From Calditrichia bacterium (GTDB lineage Bacteria; Calditrichota; Calditrichia; Calditrichales; J004): a stretch of 64,000 bases of DNA. Under the pieces are notes generated by a model. It had not been told where the DNA came from. It made no database searches and saw nothing but the letters and a program-made list of their open reading frames with translations. Position numbers and translations under genes: made by a program. Below, one piece after another: positions 59,662-64,000 of this stretch. The DNA lies in NCBI GenBank assembly GCA_020635035.1, contig JACKAO010000004.1, positions 1 to 64,000 on the forward strand. The letters are read 5' to 3'. Position 1 is the stretch's first letter; every line of letters starts with the position of its first letter.

Positions 59662-60852
59662 TTATTCGGATTTAAAATTTAATAAATAGTTTAACCGGAA
59701 AAGTCCGCGAAAATCATTATCATAATAGCTGTTCATACTTTCCTGCGCTTCAGCGCTCAAAATAATATTTTTTAAAGGTTTGTATTCAAAGCCGGCAGAA
59801 AAAGATGTTGCGTCTTCACTGATAACTGTAGTTTGTCTTTCATAGGAATAGTAGCTGCTGTAAAGCTTAACTGTCAGGTTGGGCAATAAAGCATATCGAA
59901 TGTCGCCGTAAACACCTAAATTATCTCCAGCATAACCATTTTGATAGATAAGTCCAATCAAACCCCAGCTGTTTGCTGCAGTAAGAATAACCTGGTTTCC
60001 CTGGTCACTGGAATAGTTAGTGAAAACATATTGAAGACCCAGCTGGTATTGATCCAGCATATAAGTTAAGCCTCCACGTACCTGAGTATAAGCTTTAATA
60101 TCAAAAATCCGGAAAAACGAATCTTCCATAATCCGTGGTCTTTGATTTGAATATTCACCTGTAAAAGACCATTTATCCATGTAATAGGTCAAACGTCCAC
60201 GCATTCCCTGGTATTGATCACCAAGCAGGTCATGGTCATATTGAAGCTGGTAATACAAGTCATTGAAAGAGCGTCCGTTTAAAGCAAAGGCAGCCTGTTC
60301 CCAAGCAACTTCATCATTACGTTTTCTTTGGAAATAGCTGACATCCACTTTGGTAGATTCCAGTACTTTGTACGACAACATTGCACCGATTGCTGTGCTG
60401 TCACCACCTGTAACGGCAAGCTTGCGGTCATAAGGTGCATCAAATCCGCCAAACAGTTTAAGATTAAGGCGGTTCTGCATCAGGTTAACATCCAGTAAAG
60501 CACCGTCTAAAGTTCCCCGTATTGCACCATAATAGGTAAACTGTCGGCCTAAACGGACGTGAAACATCTTTGCATCAGATTTCCAGTCAACATAGGTATT
60601 ATAAACCCGCTCTTCCCAGCTTTCATTGCCGCGTTTTAAAACAAGGAAACCTGTATTAAGATATGTATTACTGAGTGAAGCATGCTGAAACTTCAGGAAA
60701 GCACCCTGGTAAAAATCCGCCTGCTGCAGATTATCCGTATTCTCAAAACTGTAAACAGTTGATTGTAAAGAACCATTTATACTGAATTGAGCGAAAACAA
60801 AGGCAGGCAAAAGCAGGGCGATTAAGCTAAAAAGTATATGTGCTTTTTTCAT
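59662..60852 (-). CDS. outer-membrane porin-like beta-barrel linked to cytochromes
   Basis: The product has 396 residues with a signal peptide (MKKAHILFSLIALLLPAFVFA). The mature part is a succession of amphipathic strands with aromatic girdles (FYQGAFLKFQHASLSNTYL, VRLGRQFTYYGAIRG, YQLGLQYVFTNYSS, AGFEYKPLKNIILSAEA). It ends in a hydrophobic strand before YLLNFKSE. It contains no CXXCH. In porin-cytochrome conduits a barrel holds a multihaem protein across the outer membrane; the barrel-between-cytochromes order fits this, but no sequence match to MtrB or PioB is claimed. Confidence 0.7.
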   Translation of the reverse strand: MKKAHILFSLIALLLPAFVFAQFSINGSLQSTVYSFENTDNLQQADFYQGAFLKFQHASLSNTYLNTGFLVLKRGNESWEERVYNTYVDWKSDAKMFHVRLGRQFTYYGAIRGTLDGALLDVNLMQNRLNLKLFGGFDAPYDRKLAVTGGDSTAIGAMLSYKVLESTKVDVSYFQRKRNDEVAWEQAAFALNGRSFNDLYYQLQYDHDLLGDQYQGMRGRLTYYMDKWSFTGEYSNQRPRIMEDSFFRIFDIKAYTQVRGGLTYMLDQYQLGLQYVFTNYSSDQGNQVILTAANSWGLIGLIYQNGYAGDNLGVYGDIRYALLPNLTVKLYSSYYSYERQTTVISEDATSFSAGFEYKPLKNIILSAEAQESMNSYYDNDFRGLFRLNYLLNFKSE

Positions 60853-60976
60853 ATCTATTTCACCAGATTAAATTAAAGGGTAGTATGTATAAATATAATT
60901 ACTAATACATATTATCAAAACTTTTATTTTAGATGTTCCAATCAATTAATTTTTTATCAGGGATTCGAGTATAAAA

Positions 60977-60999
60977 AAAGCCCCTATAAAAGGGGCTTT
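60977..60999. terminator. intrinsic terminator after the PKD-cytochrome gene
   Basis: AAAGCCCCT (60977-60985) and AGGGGCTTT (60991-60999) form a perfect 9-bp stem with loop ATAAA. On minus it is followed by a T run. It lies between the nonahaem PKD protein and the beta-barrel, so the barrel and two downstream cytochromes probably have a separate or read-through transcript. Confidence 0.8.
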
Positions 61000-61017
61000 A
61001 ATTTTATAACTAACTAA

Positions 61018-62826
61018 CTACTGAATAACTTGAATATCTGCTACAGCGTTTGTTTTACCGTTGCTTACGATTGCAGCACGCGGTACATCATTACCGGTAA
61101 GATATTTATAGCTTTGTTGTAATAACTGAACAGCATAATCAGGATTGTGAATACCAAGACTACCGTCTTCTTCAACAAATTTTATATTCCAGCCAACTTC
61201 TCTCCATTCAACAGGAACTACAAGAGAGTCAACTGCAACTGTATCTGCATTGTAAGCATAGTAAACCTGATCTTTGCGGAACAGACTGCCGTAAAAACCA
61301 GTTGTATCAATGCCTTTAGCCAGAAGTGCTTGTGCTGCAACATGTTCTAATTCAGAATCTACAACATGTATTAAGCCGCTAACTTCATTCTGAAGACCTT
61401 CAACAGTGCCGTCACCATCAAAATCTTCAAGAGCCATAATGTCTGTAAACGCACTGATTTCACCGTGGCAATTTTTACATGCTTCGACAGTTGGTTCAAA
61501 TGAATGGCCTGTATAGGCAGGTTCAGATTCACTTACATATTCAATCATGTTAAGGTGACAGGTTTTACATGAATTCTGAACTTTAATGTGTGATGGATCT
61601 GCCCAAACGAAACCAGGTGCAGCAACGCTATGGTTACCTGTTGCACCGGCAGCCATATCAGCTTGCCCACTATAATGAGGTCCAAAACGGTTATCACCTG
61701 CTGGGATGTGCTCATCGCCTGTGTGACGTGCATGATGACAATGCATACAGAGTTTACCGGTTCCACCTTCAGTAATAATTGGGTCTGTACCATTTGATGG
61801 GCCTAAAGGAACATCTGCCATAGTACGTAATTGGCCAGGAACATCATCATTGTGTGGATCATGACAGGTAGCACAAGCTATAGCTTCCGCCGGTAATTCT
61901 TCAAAGCTAGGACGATCCGGAGTTGGACCACTGCTGTACCAGGTGCTTAAATCACCGGAAAGACGAATAGCGCCGGCAACACCTTCATGACAACCACCGC
62001 AGTTACCGCTTTCAGCAGCATGACTTTCAGGAGCTGCAGCGTGAACTGAAGTAGCCCAGTCAGTATAATAAGGATGATGTGATCCTTCATGACATACTGC
62101 ACAAGTTTCAACTGCATAACTGATGCTGATTTTTGTAGGATCAGGGGTACCACTGCCAACGTGTTCTGAAGCAGGACCGTGGCAGTTTTCGCATTGTACG
62201 TTTACATATTTTGCGATTGGTGCTTCATCATATCCACCATTGCCTAAATCACCAACAAAACCAACAGTGTGGCAAGGATTACAGTAAGAAGCCGGATGGC
62301 CGCTGTTTTGTAAAGTTGCCCATGCATGGCCGTGTGCTGTTTCTTCCCAGGCTGTATGGGTTGATGCGTGACAGCCTGCGCAAGCTGCATCACCTAAGTA
62401 ATAAGGAGAAGCAGTCGGGGCATACATGCCAACACCGATTCTTTTGCTGCCAACTGCGCTGAATTCATTATCTGTAACCAGAACAGTTACAAGATAAGCG
62501 CCGGCTTCTTCGGGTGCAGTCCATACAACGGTGTCACCCTGTGATTTATTAAAAGTACCGCCTTCTGGAGCAACCCATGTATAGGTTAAAGAACCAGCTT
62601 CGGGACCGGAAGATATGTCAGCTGTTAATGTAACACTGCCGCCTTCATCTACTGAATCCGGTGTAGCGTATACATCATCAACGCTGATAATGGATACAAG
62701 AACTGTATCATGCACAACAACTTCAACTGTTTTTGTAACTGTATCTTCTTCGCAGGAGCTAAGAATCATTAAGCCACCAAACAGGAGAGAGATCAACAGA
62801 AGAAGTGAAGTTTTGAAAGGTTTCAT
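61018..62826 (-). CDS. nonahaem cytochrome c554-like lipoprotein with PKD-type domain
   Basis: The product has 602 residues with a lipoprotein signal (lipobox LSSC, lipid-Cys25). A PKD/Ig-like domain spans about 48-135 (VTLTADISSGPEAGSLTYTW, APEEAGAYLVTVLVTDNE). Nine CXXCH sites follow between about residues 150 and 455: CAGCH, CNPCH, CENCH, CAVCH, CGGCH, CATCH, CMHCH, CKTCH and CKNCH. The GDAACAGCHAS, HTVGF and CENCHGPASEHV pattern matches the cytochrome c554/hydroxylamine-oxidoreductase-like group. The last 150 residues are haem-free. A surface or outer-membrane electron carrier is likely. Confidence 0.87.
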   Translation of the reverse strand: MKPFKTSLLLLISLLFGGLMILSSCEEDTVTKTVEVVVHDTVLVSIISVDDVYATPDSVDEGGSVTLTADISSGPEAGSLTYTWVAPEGGTFNKSQGDTVVWTAPEEAGAYLVTVLVTDNEFSAVGSKRIGVGMYAPTASPYYLGDAACAGCHASTHTAWEETAHGHAWATLQNSGHPASYCNPCHTVGFVGDLGNGGYDEAPIAKYVNVQCENCHGPASEHVGSGTPDPTKISISYAVETCAVCHEGSHHPYYTDWATSVHAAAPESHAAESGNCGGCHEGVAGAIRLSGDLSTWYSSGPTPDRPSFEELPAEAIACATCHDPHNDDVPGQLRTMADVPLGPSNGTDPIITEGGTGKLCMHCHHARHTGDEHIPAGDNRFGPHYSGQADMAAGATGNHSVAAPGFVWADPSHIKVQNSCKTCHLNMIEYVSESEPAYTGHSFEPTVEACKNCHGEISAFTDIMALEDFDGDGTVEGLQNEVSGLIHVVDSELEHVAAQALLAKGIDTTGFYGSLFRKDQVYYAYNADTVAVDSLVVPVEWREVGWNIKFVEEDGSLGIHNPDYAVQLLQQSYKYLTGNDVPRAAIVSNGKTNAVADIQVIQ

Positions 62827-62978
62827 AAGACCCCCTGATATAGTAAATAAATAAATTAATTAATTGTGAAAGATGCTCTCTATTACGCATAGATTGTGCC
62901 AAACTTATCTTAAATCTATAATTTGTTGTTTTTATTGAGTTTAATGATAGATGTTGTAGGTCTGTAAAACACTTGATT

Positions 62979-62996
62979 TGGGACAATGATGTCACA
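62979..62996. promoter_or_regulatory. candidate operator, copy 1 (TGGGACA-N4-TGTCACA)
   Basis: TGGGACA, four bases (ATGA), TGTCACA: an imperfect inverted repeat, one base off TGTGACA/TGTCACA. A second copy with two mismatches is at 63069-63086. It lies between divergent respiratory genes and would suit a dimeric regulator. Confidence 0.35.
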
Positions 62997-63068
62997 ATTA
63001 ATAGTTGAATAATTATTAAAGCTAAAAAAAACAAAGGTTTATATCAGTGGGACATGCAAAACACCTGG

Positions 63069-63086
63069 TGGGGCAGCAATGTCACA
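63069..63086. promoter_or_regulatory. candidate operator, copy 2 (TGGGGCA-N4-TGTCACA)
   Basis: TGGGGCA, GCAA, TGTCACA, matching copy 1 at 62979-62996 in spacing and right arm, and followed likewise by ATT. A lone TGGGACA half lies 21 bp before this copy at 63048-63054. Confidence 0.35.
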
Positions 63087-63264
63087 ATTTTTAATATAAT
63101 GTGCGAAAATTCAATGTTTTTGACCATAAGAAATAAATAATTTAAATGCCTTAAGTTATAGTTATTAAACAACTTAGAGTAAAGTATTAAAGTTATTTAA
63201 TCTGCATGTGTTATTGATGGTATAAAGTTTGTATAAGATAAAAACCATAAATATCAGGTTAATA

Positions 63265-64000
63265 ATGAATTTTTTTAAAAGCTTAAAATCGCGGTTACAA
63301 ATTCTGATTACGATAATGCTGGTTGCCGTTATTGGCGGTCCCTTGCATTTTCTTGTAAATCAGCTTGATAAAATTCAGCGTGAATTTGTATCCAACATGA
63401 TGGAAACTACTTCTCAAGCGGTTTACCAGACAGCCGTTCAGTCTTTTATGGATAATGACACGGTTGCCCTGCAGCGCACTTTCGAGATTTTTGGCCATTA
63501 TCCTGATATCGATCGTATTCGTATTTATTCAACAGATGGTAAAATAAGATACTCATCTAATAGCGAAGAAGTTAAAACGAATGATAATGGCGATATAGAA
63601 AATCCTTTTCACAAGGTTGGTGAAAATAACCAGGTAATCGAATCTTTTGCCCTTTCACAAAACAGGTTTGTACATAATCATCTGATATTATCCCAAAAAG
63701 AATGTGTATCCTGTCATTCAAATAATAGTGAATTGCTAGGGGTTATGCAGATAAGCATGGAAGTCAGCGAATCTGCACAATCTTATTATATTATAAAAAA
63801 GTGGCTGATCATATCTGCGATCTTCATGGTCATTATATTATGGCTTATCCTTAATTTTCTGTATCAGAGCCAGATTGAGACACGCTTGCAAAAAATAATC
63901 GATGGCTTTAAAAGCCTTGCCAAAGGTGATTTAAAGACACAGGTGAATATTGCCGGTGAACATGAACTGGCATTTATGTCGCAAAAGTTCAATGAAATGG
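63265..64000 (+). CDS. membrane sensor with periplasmic c-type haem motif and HAMP, truncated at window edge
   Basis: The reading frame opens at ATG 63265 and stays open to the window end (245 residues seen). A first membrane helix lies at about 11-30 (ILITIMLVAVIGGPLHFLV). The extracytoplasmic part has one CXXCH site, Cys147-Val-Ser-Cys150-His151, in SQKECVSCHSNNSELLGVMQ. The second helix is at about 174-195. Then a HAMP-like segment IIDGFKSLAKGDLKTQVNIAGEHELAFMSQKFNEM follows. The product is probably a histidine kinase or methyl-accepting sensor whose output domain is outside the window. It is divergent from the multihaem block. Confidence 0.82.
   Translation, partial: MNFFKSLKSRLQILITIMLVAVIGGPLHFLVNQLDKIQREFVSNMMETTSQAVYQTAVQSFMDNDTVALQRTFEIFGHYPDIDRIRIYSTDGKIRYSSNSEEVKTNDNGDIENPFHKVGENNQVIESFALSQNRFVHNHLILSQKECVSCHSNNSELLGVMQISMEVSESAQSYYIIKKWLIISAIFMVIILWLILNFLYQSQIETRLQKIIDGFKSLAKGDLKTQVNIAGEHELAFMSQKFNEM

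Larger units (their letters stand above)
62827..63264. other. 438 bp divergent intergenic region between the cytochrome and sensor genes
   Basis: No gene found. It carries the upstream regions of the PKD-cytochrome gene (minus) and the haem sensor (plus). Repeated words are TGGGACA at 62979-62985 and 63048-63054, TGGGGCA at 63069-63075, and TGTCACA at 62990-62996 and 63080-63086. No tRNA, ncRNA or clear -24/-12 promoter was seen. Confidence 0.5.

Noticed and set aside
62759..63034. Minus open frame covering the start of the PKD-cytochrome gene
   Set aside because: Out of frame with the clear lipoprotein signal starting at 62826; the rest lies in the regulatory spacer.
62827..63264. Sigma54 promoter for the cytochrome or sensor genes
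   Set aside because: No GG-N10-GC spacing at any of the TGGG words on either strand.
1..64000. CRISPR array, prophage, intact insertion sequence or rRNA operon
   Set aside because: No regularly spaced repeats, phage structural genes, terminal repeats around a transposase or rRNA sequence seen.

Overview
The window is a 64 kb chromosomal segment of an AT-rich, Gram-negative bacterium with an outer membrane (LolA, lipoproteins, beta-barrels). The gene mix suggests the FCB superphylum, most likely a Calditrichota-like lineage: archaeal/eukaryotic-type ProRS, bacillithiol enzyme BshC, serine palmitoyltransferase-type ceramide genes, DUF4388 signalling proteins, C-x4-CH multihaem cytochromes and a split YeeE/YedE pair. 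This assignment is inference from family distribution; there is no 16S gene here. The window is mostly housekeeping DNA, with no prophage, plasmid, CRISPR array or complete insertion sequence. The only mobile-type gene is a frameshifted RAYT (REP-associated HUH transposase), and REP-like palindromes lie inside it and nearby.

Layout. 1-3.4 kb (minus): truncated ComB-like phosphatase, small membrane protein, Uup-type ABC-F ATPase, broken RAYT. 3.8-6.4 kb (plus): sulfur block (MetZ-like enzyme behind an attenuator-like hairpin, OsmC-like protein, two half-size YeeE/YedE transporters), then tRNA-Arg(CCG). 6.7-9.9 kb: small envelope protein, ProRS, rhomboid protease. 10-13.5 kb: a probable ceramide-synthesis locus, with acyltransferase (bCerS-like) and serine palmitoyltransferase on minus and a CerR-like reductase divergent on plus; the plus unit continues into a methyltransferase, BshC and a small membrane protein. 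16-20 kb (minus): adenosine deaminase, YjjX-like NTPase, TPR lipoprotein, MtaD/SsnA-type amidohydrolase. 20.2-25.4 kb (plus): gap, pgk, tpiA, secG, tRNA-Leu(GAG), PAP2 phosphatase, NrnA-like phosphoesterase. 25.6-31.2 kb: unrecognised envelope proteins and a TPR-HTH fusion. 31.2-33.1 kb: two RNA methyltransferases. 33.2-36.4 kb: an overlapping three-gene cassette of pseudo-receivers, DUF4388 domains and G-domain-like folds without P-loops, the most unusual signalling locus here. 36.4-47.6 kb: Cys/Met PLP enzyme, lytic transglycosylase, DUF72, NtrC-type regulator, UvrA, PlsY, GcvT, UPF0489. 47.7-57.1 kb: FtsK, LolA, tyrosine autokinase, two nucleotide-sugar dehydrogenases, PHP phosphoesterase. 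57.1-64 kb: a receiver protein, a four-gene multihaem cytochrome/beta-barrel block on minus (29 predicted haem sites), and the start of a divergent membrane sensor with its own CXXCH site.

Functional themes: sulfur assimilation and low-molecular-weight thiols (MetZ, OsmC, YeeE pair, gamma-family PLP enzyme, BshC); envelope building (ceramide genes, LolA, PlsY, polysaccharide co-polymerase, sugar acids); and respiratory or extracellular electron transfer at the right end. Three good sigma70-type promoters (TTGACT, 17-18 bp, TAAATT) and several clear intrinsic terminators define the transcription units.
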